Under the pieces are notes generated by a model that saw only the letters and a list, made by a program, of their open reading frames with translations, did no database searches and was not told the origin of the DNA. A program made the translations under genes and the position numbers. A DNA stretch of 64,000 nucleotides from Sphingomonas adhaesiva (GTDB taxonomy: Bacteria; Pseudomonadota; Alphaproteobacteria; Sphingomonadales; Sphingomonadaceae): the NCBI RefSeq assembly GCF_036946125.1, contig NZ_JAQIJT010000002.1, forward strand, positions 1,424,001 through 1,488,000, read 5' to 3'. This document shows, piece after piece, positions 1 to 8,075 of the stretch (its first letter is position 1; every line of letters begins with the position of its first letter).

Positions 1-23
1 GCACAATCGTCGGGAGGCGAAAG

Positions 24-86
24 ATGATCGTCAGGAGGGTTGCTCTAGCCGTCGTCACGCTCACGGACGCGGCGCGGGCTAAGTAG
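24..86 (+). CDS. possible 20-aa ORF, unknown
   Basis: A short ATG ORF of 20 codons preceded by GGGAGG at a 7-nt spacing. The peptide is mostly hydrophobic in its middle with basic residues at both ends. I do not recognise it. It is followed by two hairpins, the second a good terminator, so it could be the last gene, or a remnant, of a unit entering from the left edge of the window. The Shine-Dalgarno match is the only real support. Confidence 0.2.
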   Translation: MIVRRVALAVVTLTDAARAK

Positions 87-88
87 AG

Positions 89-121
89 AAGCCGCCAAAC
101 CCCTGGCAGGGTCGGCGGCTT
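89..121 (+). other. hairpin downstream of the small ORF
   Basis: Arms AAGCCGCC (89-96) and GGCGGCTT (114-121) pair perfectly, with an inner ACCC/GGGT pair. There is no T-run after it, so it may be an mRNA-stabilising or Rho-type structure rather than an intrinsic terminator. Confidence 0.35.
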
Positions 122-153
122 CGAGGTGGGCCAAAAATCGGATCGAACCAACT

Positions 154-187
154 GGCGGCGGTGTGCATAGCACCGCCGCCTTTCTTT
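154..187 (+). terminator. Rho-independent terminator
   Basis: A perfect 10-bp GC-rich stem (GGCGGCGGTG at 154-163, CACCGCCGCC at 171-180) with a 7-nt loop, directly followed by TTTCTTT on the + strand. It would end transcription arriving from the left edge. Confidence 0.7.
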
Positions 188-245
188 GTGAATCCCTCGC
201 GTAGCGACGGTGCGGCTTCGTATTCCACCGCGAGCGCTGCCGTCC

Positions 246-1294
246 GGTTTGTGGTGCCGCTACCCCCTTAGGCGTCGAGGTCAGGCCTTGCGTAAGTAAG
301 ACGCTTGCCGGTGATGCCCGTCAGCGCCTCGCGTCCCCGCTGGCGATCGTCAAAGCCGTTCGCGATACGATGATTGTACCGGAACTCGAACTCCGCGAGG
401 TAGCGGTGTAGGTGCTGCTCGCCGCAATGCTGATAGACGCCCTTCATGCCGCGCTTGAAGATGCTGAAATAGCCCTCGACCGTGTTCGTGTGGATCGTCG
501 GGTTGGCGTAGTCCACGTACTGACCCGCACCGTGCGCGGTGAAGCCATGGCCCGCGAAGTGATCGCCCAGCTTGCGATAAGCGTTAGCCTCGTCCGTCAT
601 CACAGTAGCTTCGCGAGCAACGTTCGCCTGTACGATGGGCAACAGCGTTGCGGCGCTCACATTGTCGACAACCATCGTGCGAGCGCGACCGGTCTCGCGA
701 TCGACCAGCGCCAGAACCTTCATCTTGTGGTGGAACGCGCGCTTGACCGGGGCACCCTTGATGCGGCCGATGAAGGTCTCGTCGACTTCGACAGCGCCAC
801 CATTGCCGCCGAAGGGCGCCAGATCGCCGGAACGCATTGCCTCGCGAATGCGGTGAGCGAGGAACCACGCGCTCTTGTACTGCACCTCTAGCACCCGGCT
901 AAGCTGGTGAGCGCTGATGCCCTTCTTGCTCGACACCATCAGGTGGACGGCCTGGAGCATCTTGTGGAGCGGCATGCGGGCATGCTCGAATACGGTTCCG
1001 ACCTTCACCGTGAACTGCTTACGGCACTCGCCGCACTTCTTCAGACCATGACGGACCGCGCCTTCGGGCGACTTCGCGCTCGGCTTACCGCGCACTCCAG
1101 CGAGGTCGTAAACCTTGCCACCCACGACACCACAGTGCGGGCACGTCACGCCGTTCGCCCACACGATGCTTTCAAGGAAGCGGAACGCTTCCGTCTCATC
1201 GTGAAAGTGGGGGCTGGACAGAACGGACATGACGGCTTGCTCCTTGCCGTCCGTCCTACTCAATCAGGCTGGGTTTGTAAAGTGCATAATCGCC
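246..1294 (-). mobile_element. IS1595-family insertion sequence, ends approximate
   Basis: The element carries one transposase gene. Sequences outside each end of that gene share a loose inverted similarity: GGTTTGTGGTGC near 246 on the + strand, and GGCGATTATGCAC reading inward from 1294 on the - strand. IS1595 elements usually have imperfect terminal repeats starting with GG and 8-bp target duplications. I could not find a matching duplication (flanks TGCCGTCC and TAATAAAT), so the ends are tentative or the copy is old. The right end lies only about 26 bp from the stop codon of the neighbouring dehydrogenase gene. Confidence 0.5.
268..1230 (-). CDS. IS1595-family transposase (ISXO2-like DDE)
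   Basis: A 320-aa transposase of the IS1595/ISXO2-like group, which moves DNA by cut-and-paste chemistry. The N-terminus carries a zinc-ribbon with CPHC and, about 35 residues later, CGEC. Candidate catalytic residues lie in VEVDETFIG, VMTDEANAY and NTVEGYFSIFKRG, giving a D-D-E arrangement. The frame is intact. I chose the internal ATG giving MSVLSSPHF because AAGGAGC precedes it and this is the usual start in the family; an upstream start at 1263 would add 11 residues. No accessory gene is seen, as is normal for a single-gene IS. Confidence 0.88.
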   Translation of the reverse strand: MSVLSSPHFHDETEAFRFLESIVWANGVTCPHCGVVGGKVYDLAGVRGKPSAKSPEGAVRHGLKKCGECRKQFTVKVGTVFEHARMPLHKMLQAVHLMVSSKKGISAHQLSRVLEVQYKSAWFLAHRIREAMRSGDLAPFGGNGGAVEVDETFIGRIKGAPVKRAFHHKMKVLALVDRETGRARTMVVDNVSAATLLPIVQANVAREATVMTDEANAYRKLGDHFAGHGFTAHGAGQYVDYANPTIHTNTVEGYFSIFKRGMKGVYQHCGEQHLHRYLAEFEFRYNHRIANGFDDRQRGREALTGITGKRLTYARPDLDA

Positions 1295-1320
1295 TAATAA
1301 ATATCAAGGTCGTAGAAGAA

Positions 1321-2118
1321 TCAGACGGCGGTCTTGCCATATTCCTGGCGGGTGACCGGATGGCTCGACGACAAGCCGCCGTCGACCGCCAGCGCCTGTC
1401 CGTTGACATAGCTGGCATCGTCGCTGGCGAGGAACAGCGCAACCTTCGCCAATTCATCCGGTTGCGCCCCGCGGCGCAGCGGATTGAGCCGCCCGACCTT
1501 GTCCATCTTGCCCGCATCGCGCGCATAGTCGAACGTGGGCTTGGTCATGCCCGTCTCGGTCAGACCGGGGCACAGCGCGTTGACGCGGACGTTGCTCCCC
1601 GCCAGCTGCTGCGCCGAGGTCATCGCCAGGTTGATGACCCCCGCCTTCGACGCTGAATACGCCGGCGATCCCGCGCCCGAGCGGATACCCGCGACGCTGG
1701 CGGTCAGCACGATCGCGCCGCCGCCACGCTCGGCGATGCGCGGGGCGGCATGCTTCACCGCTAGATAGGGACCGATCAGGTTGACGCGCAGCACTTCGGT
1801 GATGAGCGATACGTCGGTGTCGAAGATGTTCGCCATCCCGCCCGAGATGCCGGCGTTGGCGAACATCACGTCCAGCCCGCCGAACGTCTCGACCGCCAGC
1901 GCGACCGCCCTCACCACATCCTCTTCCTTCCCCGCGTCGATCCGGATCGCCTCCGCGGTGCCGCCGGCGTCCCGGATCGCCTGCGCGGTCGCATCGGCCG
2001 TCTCGTTGATGTCGGCGACGACCACCTTGCCGCCCTCGCGCGCGAATAGCGTCGCCGCGGCACGTCCGATGCCCGAGCCGGCCCCGGTGACGATGATCGA
2101 TTTGTCCTGAAAGCGCAT
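1321..2118 (-). CDS. short-chain dehydrogenase/reductase (SDR)
   Basis: A 265-aa classical SDR that would oxidise an alcohol or reduce a ketone with NAD(P). The cofactor motif GAGSGIG is at the N-terminus, followed by the ANAGIS equivalent of NNAG and the catalytic YSASK near residue 160. The start at 2118 is preceded by GGGAGA; an upstream start at 2154 lacks that support. It ends a leftward series with a second SDR, a phosphotransferase, an alcohol dehydrogenase and an acyl-CoA dehydrogenase, suggesting a role in oxidising a hydroxyacyl or alcohol intermediate. The substrate cannot be read from the sequence. An IS1595 element lies immediately downstream. Confidence 0.88.
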   Translation of the reverse strand: MRFQDKSIIVTGAGSGIGRAAATLFAREGGKVVVADINETADATAQAIRDAGGTAEAIRIDAGKEEDVVRAVALAVETFGGLDVMFANAGISGGMANIFDTDVSLITEVLRVNLIGPYLAVKHAAPRIAERGGGAIVLTASVAGIRSGAGSPAYSASKAGVINLAMTSAQQLAGSNVRVNALCPGLTETGMTKPTFDYARDAGKMDKVGRLNPLRRGAQPDELAKVALFLASDDASYVNGQALAVDGGLSSSHPVTRQEYGKTAV

Positions 2119-2223
2119 GCCAGTCTCCCTTCGCCGGGCCGTACGCTCCGGCACGGAATTCGATACGAAGCACCCGCCGCACGGTGAACCCCGGCACGGG
2201 GCCGGCGTGGCGGGCGCGGCGGT

Positions 2224-2988
2224 TCAGATCGTCACGCCCCCGTCGATCACCATCGTCTGCCCGGTCATGAAACCGCTCGCGCGGCTGGCGAGATAGACGA
2301 CCGCACCCGCGATCTCTTCCGGCTCGCCGATGCGGCGCAGCGGCGTGGTGCGGTTGCGCTCGGCGACCGCCGCCTCGTCCTCCCACAGCGCCTTGGCGAA
2401 ATCGGTCTTGATGAGGCCGGGTGCGATGCAGTTCACGCGGATGCCGTGCTTGCCATATTCGTGCGCCAGATTGCGCGCGAGCTGCATGTCGGCGGCCTTG
2501 CTGATGCAATAGGCGCCGATCACGGTCGACCCGCGCAGGCCCCCGATCGAGGAGACGATCACGATCGATCCGTCTCCGCGCTCCTTCATCTCGGGGGCGA
2601 CCATCTGCACCAGCCAGTGGTTGGAGATGATGTTGTTGTCGAGGATCTTGCGGAACTGCTCGTCCGCGATCCCCTCCTGCGGCCCGTAATAGGGGTTCGA
2701 TGCGGCATTGCAGACCAGCACGTCGATCCGCCCGAACGCCGCGCGCGCCGCATCGACCAGCGCCTGAAGCCCTGCCTTGTCGGAGATATTGGCGGCGACC
2801 GCGATCGCGGTGCCGTCACCGAAGCGCGCGTTGATCTCCTCCGCGACCGCGTCGCAGGCATCCTGCTTGCGGCTGGAGATGACGATCTTCGCTCCCTGCT
2901 CGGCACAGGCGATCGCGGATGCCTTGCCGATCCCGCGCGAGGACCCGGTGATGAGCACGACCTTTCCGGTCAGATCGAACAGCGACAT
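2224..2988 (-). CDS. SDR family oxidoreductase
   Basis: A 254-aa classical SDR. TGSSRGIG marks the nucleotide-binding loop, VCNAAS replaces NNAG, SSIGG supplies the catalytic serine and YCISK the catalytic tyrosine and lysine. The C-terminus has the usual TGQTMVIDGG. It is a different subfamily from the SDR 105 bp downstream, so the two probably act on different intermediates. Its upstream neighbour is separated by a palindromic repeat. The specific reaction is unknown; the genomic setting suggests beta-oxidation-like or alcohol catabolism. Confidence 0.88.
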   Translation of the reverse strand: MSLFDLTGKVVLITGSSRGIGKASAIACAEQGAKIVISSRKQDACDAVAEEINARFGDGTAIAVAANISDKAGLQALVDAARAAFGRIDVLVCNAASNPYYGPQEGIADEQFRKILDNNIISNHWLVQMVAPEMKERGDGSIVIVSSIGGLRGSTVIGAYCISKAADMQLARNLAHEYGKHGIRVNCIAPGLIKTDFAKALWEDEAAVAERNRTTPLRRIGEPEEIAGAVVYLASRASGFMTGQTMVIDGGVTI

Positions 2989-3002
2989 GTCATTCCCTCT
3001 CC

Positions 3003-3096
3003 CGTCATTCCCGCGAAGGCGGGAATCCAGAGGCGCTGCCGTGGCGCCTCCATCGATACCTCACGCGTCTGGATCCCCGCCTGCGCGGGGATGACG
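3003..3096. repeat. paired inverted REP-like repeat (REPIN-like)
   Basis: A 29-bp unit starting CGTCATTCCCGCG (3003-3031) is repeated in inverted orientation at 3068-3096 (ending GCGGGGATGACG). Each unit is itself a palindrome (CCCGCGAAGGCGGG and CCCCGCCTGCGCGGGG). A third small hairpin (AGGCGC/GCGCCT) lies between them. The element fills the gap between the SDR and phosphotransferase genes. Palindromic pairs like this are typical of REP doublets mobilised by REP-associated transposases. Confidence 0.75.
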
Positions 3097-3104
3097 AAGC
3101 GCCG

Positions 3105-4160
3105 TTACGCCCCCGCCTTCTGCGCGAAGCCCCAGGCCGCATCCGCCAGCATCGGCACCCGCTTGGCGGTCTCCTCCGCCTTGGCGTTGCTCGCGGTGCC
3201 GATCAGGAAGCGCTTCTTGATCCCCTGCACGATGCTGGCGAGGCGGAAGAGGTTGAACGCGAAATACCAGTCGAGCTGGGGCAGCCCGTCACGCCCGGTC
3301 CGCGCGCAATAACGCGCGACCATTTCCTCCAGCGGCGGGATGCCCGTCTCCGGCCCCGTCAGCCCCATCACGCCGGATCGCCCCTCCGGCTCGGTCACCC
3401 AGCTCATCAGATAATAGGTCAGGTCCGCGGTCGGATCGCCCAGCGTGCACAGCTCCCAGTCGAGCACCGCCGCCACGCGCGGCTCGGTGCCGGGCGCGAA
3501 CTTCATATTGTCGACGCGGTAGTCGCCGTGGACGATCGAGGTCCGCGTCTGCTCGGGCAGGGTGCGCGGTAGCCACTCGATCAGCGATTCCATCGCCGGC
3601 ATATGCTCGGTCTCGGCACCGCGATACTGTTTGGTCCAGCGGCTGACCTGGCGCTCGAAGTAATTGCCCGGTCGCCCGAAATCGCCCAGCCCGATGCTCT
3701 CGTGATCGGTGTTGTGCAGGTCGGCCAGCACGTCGATCATCGCATGATAATGGTCGCGCCGCTGCTCGGGCGTCAGCTCGGGCATCGCGCCGTCCCAGAT
3801 CGTGCGGCCGTCGACCATCTCCATCACGTAGAAGGCGGAGCCGATGACGCCGTCGTCCTCGCACAACCCATATTGCCGCGGCACCGGAAAGCCGGTCGGA
3901 TGCAGCGCCGCCATCACGCGATATTCGCGATCGACCTGATGCGCCGACGGCAACAGCTCGCCCATCGGCTTGCGCCGCAGGACGTAATTGGTGCCCGGCG
4001 TCATCAGCTTGTACGTCGGGTTCGACTGGCCGCCCGCGAACTTGGCGTAGGTCAGCGGCCCGTCGAACCCCGGCACGCGCTCGCGCATCCATGCCGCAAG
4101 CCGGTCGGTGTCGAGCCGATCGCGCTCGGCGATCTCTTCCTGGAGGCTGGCGTCGGTCAT
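3105..4160 (-). CDS. APH-like phosphotransferase family protein
   Basis: A 351-aa protein of the aminoglycoside phosphotransferase/ACAD10-11 kinase fold. The catalytic loop HGDYRVDN and the metal-binding DWELCTLGDP are both present in the C-terminal half; the N-terminal lobe has the glycine-containing AGGQSNPTY. In this setting it is unlikely to act on aminoglycosides. Homologues next to acyl-CoA dehydrogenases (LvaA of the levulinate pathway, the kinase part of ACAD10/11) phosphorylate 4-hydroxyacyl-CoA. The ATG at 4158-4160 overlaps the stop of the upstream dehydrogenase gene (ATGA), so the two are translationally coupled. The readable frame continues upstream but only as a shadow of that gene. 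Confidence 0.88.
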   Translation of the reverse strand: MTDASLQEEIAERDRLDTDRLAAWMRERVPGFDGPLTYAKFAGGQSNPTYKLMTPGTNYVLRRKPMGELLPSAHQVDREYRVMAALHPTGFPVPRQYGLCEDDGVIGSAFYVMEMVDGRTIWDGAMPELTPEQRRDHYHAMIDVLADLHNTDHESIGLGDFGRPGNYFERQVSRWTKQYRGAETEHMPAMESLIEWLPRTLPEQTRTSIVHGDYRVDNMKFAPGTEPRVAAVLDWELCTLGDPTADLTYYLMSWVTEPEGRSGVMGLTGPETGIPPLEEMVARYCARTGRDGLPQLDWYFAFNLFRLASIVQGIKKRFLIGTASNAKAEETAKRVPMLADAAWGFAQKAGA

Positions 4161-5245
4161 TGGTCGAACGTAATCACGCTGCGCGTCGCGTCGCCCTTGC
4201 GGAGCTCGTCGAACGCATGGTTGATCCGGTCGAGCGGCAGCCGCTCGGCGATGATGGTATCCAGGTCGAGCATCCCGCGCTGATAGAAATCGACCAGCCG
4301 GGGAATGTCGACCGGGAAGCGGTTCGATCCCATCAATCCGCCCTGCAGCCGCTTGCCCGACAGCAGGTCCATCGCCGACAGCCCGACCTTCTCGCCGAGC
4401 GGCATCATGCCCAGGATCGTCGCGGTACCGCCGCGCCGCAGCACGGACACGGTCGTCGCCGCCGACTGCGGGCGCCCGACCGCCTCGATCGCGTGATGGA
4501 CGCCGCCCCTCGACAGTTCGACCACCTCGGCGACGACATCGTCCGCCATCGCGTCGAACGTATGCGTCGCGCCCAGCTTCTCCGCGATCGCGCGCTTCTC
4601 GGGCACCGGATCGAGCGCGATGATCTTGCCCGCCCCCGCGATCTTCGCGGCGTTGACCGCAGCCAGGCCGATCCCGCCGCAGCCGACCACGCACACCGTC
4701 TCGCCCGGCGACACGTCGTTGGTGTTGAATACCGCGCCCGCGCCCGTCGTCACCGCGCAGCCGATCAGCGCGGCACGGTCGAGCGGCATGTCGCGGTCGA
4801 TCGCGACGCACGCATGCTCGTGGACCAGCATCATCTCGGCATAGGCGCTGAGGTTCAGCATCTGGTTGACCGCACCGCCGTCCGCCAGCGTGAGCCGCGG
4901 CGCGTCGTTCTTGCCCCGCCGCGTCTCGGCGCTGACGCACAGGAACATCCGCCCGGTGATGCAGAATTCGCAATGCCCGCAAAAGGCGGAGAGACAGGTG
5001 ACGACATGGTCGCCCACCTTCACGGTGCGCACCTCGCTGCCCACCGCCTCCACCACGCCGGCGGCCTCGTGACCGGGGATCGCGGGCAGCGGATGCGGAT
5101 AGGCACCGTCGACGAAATGCAGGTCGGACCGGCACACGCCGACCGCGACGGTGCGGATCAGCACCTCGTGCGGACCCGGATTGGCGACGAGAACGTCGGC
5201 CACCTCCAGCGGCTTCTTGGTTTCGAACAGGACGGCGGCTTTCAC
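4157..5245 (-). CDS. zinc-dependent alcohol dehydrogenase (MDR superfamily)
   Basis: A 362-aa medium-chain dehydrogenase that oxidises an alcohol with NAD. Catalytic zinc ligands lie in GVCRSD and GHEAAG. The structural zinc loop has four cysteines in CGHCEFC and the following FLC. The Rossmann motif is GCGGIGLAAV. The start is GTG at 5245, with GGAGGAA eight bases upstream; longer readings to 5500 are an antisense artefact over the neighbouring gene. It overlaps the phosphotransferase by 4 nt and follows the acyl-CoA dehydrogenase by 40 bp, so all three are probably one transcript. The true substrate is unknown. Confidence 0.87.
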   Translation of the reverse strand: MKAAVLFETKKPLEVADVLVANPGPHEVLIRTVAVGVCRSDLHFVDGAYPHPLPAIPGHEAAGVVEAVGSEVRTVKVGDHVVTCLSAFCGHCEFCITGRMFLCVSAETRRGKNDAPRLTLADGGAVNQMLNLSAYAEMMLVHEHACVAIDRDMPLDRAALIGCAVTTGAGAVFNTNDVSPGETVCVVGCGGIGLAAVNAAKIAGAGKIIALDPVPEKRAIAEKLGATHTFDAMADDVVAEVVELSRGGVHHAIEAVGRPQSAATTVSVLRRGGTATILGMMPLGEKVGLSAMDLLSGKRLQGGLMGSNRFPVDIPRLVDFYQRGMLDLDTIIAERLPLDRINHAFDELRKGDATRSVITFDQ

Positions 5246-5285
5246 GATTCCGGTTCCTCCCCCTCTTGCGGGATATCTGATGCGG

Positions 5286-6599
5286 TTAGCGGCTGACCCC
5301 GATGTCGGCGCTCGACACCTCGACCGCCGGTCCGCGGTCGTTCGACGGGCGCTCCGCCTTCCAGTCGGCATATTTGCCGAATTCGTTGCGCGCGATCGCG
5401 CGGTTGTGGACCTCGTCCGGACCATCGGCCAGCCGCAGCGTGCGCATCGCGGCCCAGGCGTGCGCCAGACCGAAGTCCTCCGCCACGCCGCCGCCGCCAT
5501 GCGCCTGCACCGCGTCGTCGAGGATCTTGAGCGCCATCATCGGCGCCTGGACCTTGATCATCGCGATCTCCTGCTGCGCCGCCTTGTTGCCGGCGCGATC
5601 CATCAGGTCGGCCGCCTTCAGGCAGAGCAGGCGCGTCATCTCGATGTCGATCCGCGCGCGCGCGATCCGCTCTTCCCACACGCTATGGTCGGCGACGCGC
5701 TTGCCGAAGGCGATGCGGCTGACGAGGCGCTTGGCCATCTTCTCGATCGCGACCTCTGCGACGCCGATCGTGCGCATGCAGTGATGGATGCGCCCCGGCC
5801 CCAGGCGCCCCTGCGCGATCTCGAACCCGCGGCCCTCGCCCAGGATCACGTTCTCCACCGGCACGCGGACGTCGGTGAAGGTCACGTCGCCGTGCCCGTG
5901 CGGCGCATGGTCATAGCCATAGACCGACAGCATCCGCTCGATCTTCACACCCGGCGTGTCCATCGGCACCAGCACCTGGCTCTGCTGGCTGTGGCGCGAG
6001 CCCTCGAAGCTGGTCTTGCCCATCAGGATGCCGATCTTGCAGCGCGGATCACCGACGCCCGACGACCACCATTTACGGCCGTTGATGACGTAATGATCGC
6101 CGTCACGCTCGATCCGCGTCTCGATATTGGTCGCGTCCGAGCTCGCCACCGCCGGCTCGGTCATCAGGAAGACCGAGCGGATCTCCCCGTTCATCAGCGG
6201 GCGCAACCAGCGCTCCTTCTGCTCCAGCGTACCGTAGCGGTGGAGCACCTCCATATTGCCGGTGTCCGGGGCGGAGCAGTTGAAGCACTCGCTGGCCCAG
6301 CCCACGCGCCCCATTTCCTCGGCGCACAACGCATATTCCAGGTTGGTCAGCTGCGTGCCCTCGAACACGAACGTCTCGTCGACATGGTGCTGGCCCGAAT
6401 GCGGCGGCATGAAGAAGTTCCAGAGGCCCGCCTCCTTCGCCAGCGCCTTCACCTCCTCGATGACGGGGAGCACCTTCCATGGCTCGCCCTCATGATGCTG
6501 GCGATCGTATTCGGCCTGTCGCGGCGTGATGTTCTGGGCAATGAAGTCGCGCACGCGATCGCGGAAATAGGTCTCGCGCTCGTTCAGCGTGAAGTCCAT
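5286..6599 (-). CDS. acyl-CoA dehydrogenase (ACAD10/11-like)
   Basis: A 437-aa FAD acyl-CoA dehydrogenase, full length, with the middle-domain MTEPAVASSDATN and a C-terminal GGGGVAEDFGLA then DGPDEVHNRAIAR. The DGPDEVH motif is, as I recall it, typical of the ACAD10/11 branch rather than short-chain ACADs. It is the first gene of a leftward unit that also holds an ACAD10/11-type kinase, which supports a joint role on a phosphorylated hydroxyacyl-CoA. Divergent from the tandem TetR gene; two palindromes and a shared 17-bp motif lie in the gap. Confidence 0.88.
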   Translation of the reverse strand: MDFTLNERETYFRDRVRDFIAQNITPRQAEYDRQHHEGEPWKVLPVIEEVKALAKEAGLWNFFMPPHSGQHHVDETFVFEGTQLTNLEYALCAEEMGRVGWASECFNCSAPDTGNMEVLHRYGTLEQKERWLRPLMNGEIRSVFLMTEPAVASSDATNIETRIERDGDHYVINGRKWWSSGVGDPRCKIGILMGKTSFEGSRHSQQSQVLVPMDTPGVKIERMLSVYGYDHAPHGHGDVTFTDVRVPVENVILGEGRGFEIAQGRLGPGRIHHCMRTIGVAEVAIEKMAKRLVSRIAFGKRVADHSVWEERIARARIDIEMTRLLCLKAADLMDRAGNKAAQQEIAMIKVQAPMMALKILDDAVQAHGGGGVAEDFGLAHAWAAMRTLRLADGPDEVHNRAIARNEFGKYADWKAERPSNDRGPAVEVSSADIGVSR

Positions 6600-6637
6600 C
6601 GCAGCTCTCCTGAAATCCGTTTCGCACCGACGCTTAG

Positions 6638-6654
6638 GCCATACCGCTTATTCG
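6638..6654 (-). promoter_or_regulatory. candidate operator, shared motif copy 1
   Basis: On the - strand this reads CGAA-TAAG-CGGTATGGC and fits CGAA-N4-SSGTATGSC, also found at 16079 and 18221. It overlaps a palindrome TACCG-N6-CGGTA (6642-6657). It lies 39 bp upstream of the acyl-CoA dehydrogenase start and 103 bp upstream of the tandem TetR start. Confidence 0.5.
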
Positions 6655-6667
6655 GTAAAGCACCTGT

Positions 6668-6685
6668 TTGGGGCACAATCCCCAA
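6668..6685. promoter_or_regulatory. palindrome TTGGGG-N6-CCCCAA, candidate operator
   Basis: A perfect 6-bp inverted repeat with a 6-bp spacer in the divergent gap between the acyl-CoA dehydrogenase and the tandem TetR gene. TetR proteins commonly bind such sites near their own promoter. It differs in sequence from the nearby TACCG-N6-CGGTA palindrome. Confidence 0.4.
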
Positions 6686-6756
6686 CGGCGCGGCGGGTCG
6701 CTGGCCATATGCAAAAGGGACTGTACCTTCGAAACGCGCATGCTAACGTGACTCGG

Positions 6757-7992
6757 ATGGGGGACGCACGGACCGAAGAAACCACCAGCACGCGGCGCTT
6801 TCGCGAAAAGCGCGAGGCCATCCTCGCCGCCGCGGCCGAGGCGATCAACGAACAGAGTGCGAAGGGGATGACCTTCGCCGACGTGGCGCGACGCGTCGGG
6901 CTCAACACCACCAGCGTCACTTACTATTTCAAACGCAAGGAGGATCTGGCCGCCGCCGCGTTCGAGCACACGCTCGACTACCTGCTGGCGATGCTGGAGG
7001 AGGCCGCGACCGAAGCCACGCCGGTCGAGCGCGTCGAACGACTGGTGACGATCAACATGGCGCGGCTGATGCGGATCGACCGCGGCGAGGAGCGCCCGAT
7101 CGCGGTCCTCTCCGACCTTCGCGCGATGGACGAGCCCGTGCGCGGCCCGTTGATGGCCCGCTGGCGCGAGGTCTTCCGCCGCACCCGCGCCTTGTGGGGC
7201 GACGGTCGCGGGCGCGCCGCCACCGACCTCGCCGGCGCGCGCGCGCACGTGCTGCTGGAAAACCTGTTCTGGCTCCCGGTCTGGCTGCCCCGCTACGAGG
7301 CCGATCAGCATCCCCGCGTGATGGAGCGGCTGATCGACATCTTCCGCCACGGCGTCGCGGGGCCGGGCGCGACCTGGACACCGCGCGCGATCGCGGTGCC
7401 GCACGACGATGCCGTGCCGGGGCGCGAGGCGTTCCTGCTGGCGGCCACCCGCCTCATCAACGAACTCGGCTATCGCGGCGCCTCGGTGCAGCGGATCGCG
7501 TCCGAACTGAACGTCACCAAGGGCAGCTTCTACCACCATCTCGATGCCAAGGACGACCTCGTCGCCGCCTGCTACCGTCGCAGCTTCGACACGATCGCCG
7601 CGACGCAGCAGGCCGCGGATGCGCGCGGTGGCAGCTACTGGCAGCGGCTGTCGGATACGATCGCGGCGCTGCTGGAGGTGCAATTCTCCGAGCGCGAGTC
7701 GCTGCTGCGCACCACCGCGCTCAGCGGGCTGCCGGCGGGCGAGCGGCACCTGATGGTCGATCGCTCCAACCGCATCGCGCGCCGCTTCGCGGGCACGATG
7801 ATGGACGGCATCGCGGAAGGCACGATGCGCCCCGTCGACAGTCTGGTCGCCAGCCAGGCGATGATGGCCTTCCTCAACGCCGCGTTCGACATGCGCAAAT
7901 GGGCGTGGTCGATGCCGCGGGAACGGGCGGTGGCCTATTACGCCTCCGCGCTGATGTTCGGCATGTTCGACGATCGCGCGCTCGAGATCTGA
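6757..7992 (+). CDS. tandem TetR regulator with two DNA-binding domains
   Basis: A 411-aa protein with two complete TetR modules in one chain. The first helix-turn-helix (about residues 15-65) includes TFADVARRVGLNTTSVTYYF. The second (about 220-275) includes SVQRIASELNVTKGSFYHHL. A usual TetR has about 200 residues, so this is a natural duplication or fusion, possibly working as a pseudo-dimer. The start at 6757 (MGDARTEE) places the first helix at the expected distance; an upstream ATG at 6709 is possible, and no strong Shine-Dalgarno sequence decides. It is divergent from the acyl-CoA dehydrogenase gene and probably represses that operon in response to an acyl-CoA ligand (inference). Confidence 0.87.
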   Translation: MGDARTEETTSTRRFREKREAILAAAAEAINEQSAKGMTFADVARRVGLNTTSVTYYFKRKEDLAAAAFEHTLDYLLAMLEEAATEATPVERVERLVTINMARLMRIDRGEERPIAVLSDLRAMDEPVRGPLMARWREVFRRTRALWGDGRGRAATDLAGARAHVLLENLFWLPVWLPRYEADQHPRVMERLIDIFRHGVAGPGATWTPRAIAVPHDDAVPGREAFLLAATRLINELGYRGASVQRIASELNVTKGSFYHHLDAKDDLVAACYRRSFDTIAATQQAADARGGSYWQRLSDTIAALLEVQFSERESLLRTTALSGLPAGERHLMVDRSNRIARRFAGTMMDGIAEGTMRPVDSLVASQAMMAFLNAAFDMRKWAWSMPRERAVAYYASALMFGMFDDRALEI

Positions 7993-8075
7993 GGCGGCGT
8001 GCGGTCACGGGCCAATGCCGCGGTTCGACGGCATGGCGAACCGAGACCACGCACACCTCGCCGGACGGCGGCGCC

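Noticed and set aside
3105..4160. Aminoglycoside resistance kinase
   Set aside because: The fold is shared, but the neighbours are acyl-CoA enzymes and the sequence resembles the ACAD10/11 and LvaA branch.
4161..5135. A 676-aa fusion upstream of the phosphotransferase
   Set aside because: The extra N-terminal part is a shadow of the alcohol dehydrogenase gene. The MTDAS start with ATGA overlap explains the gene.
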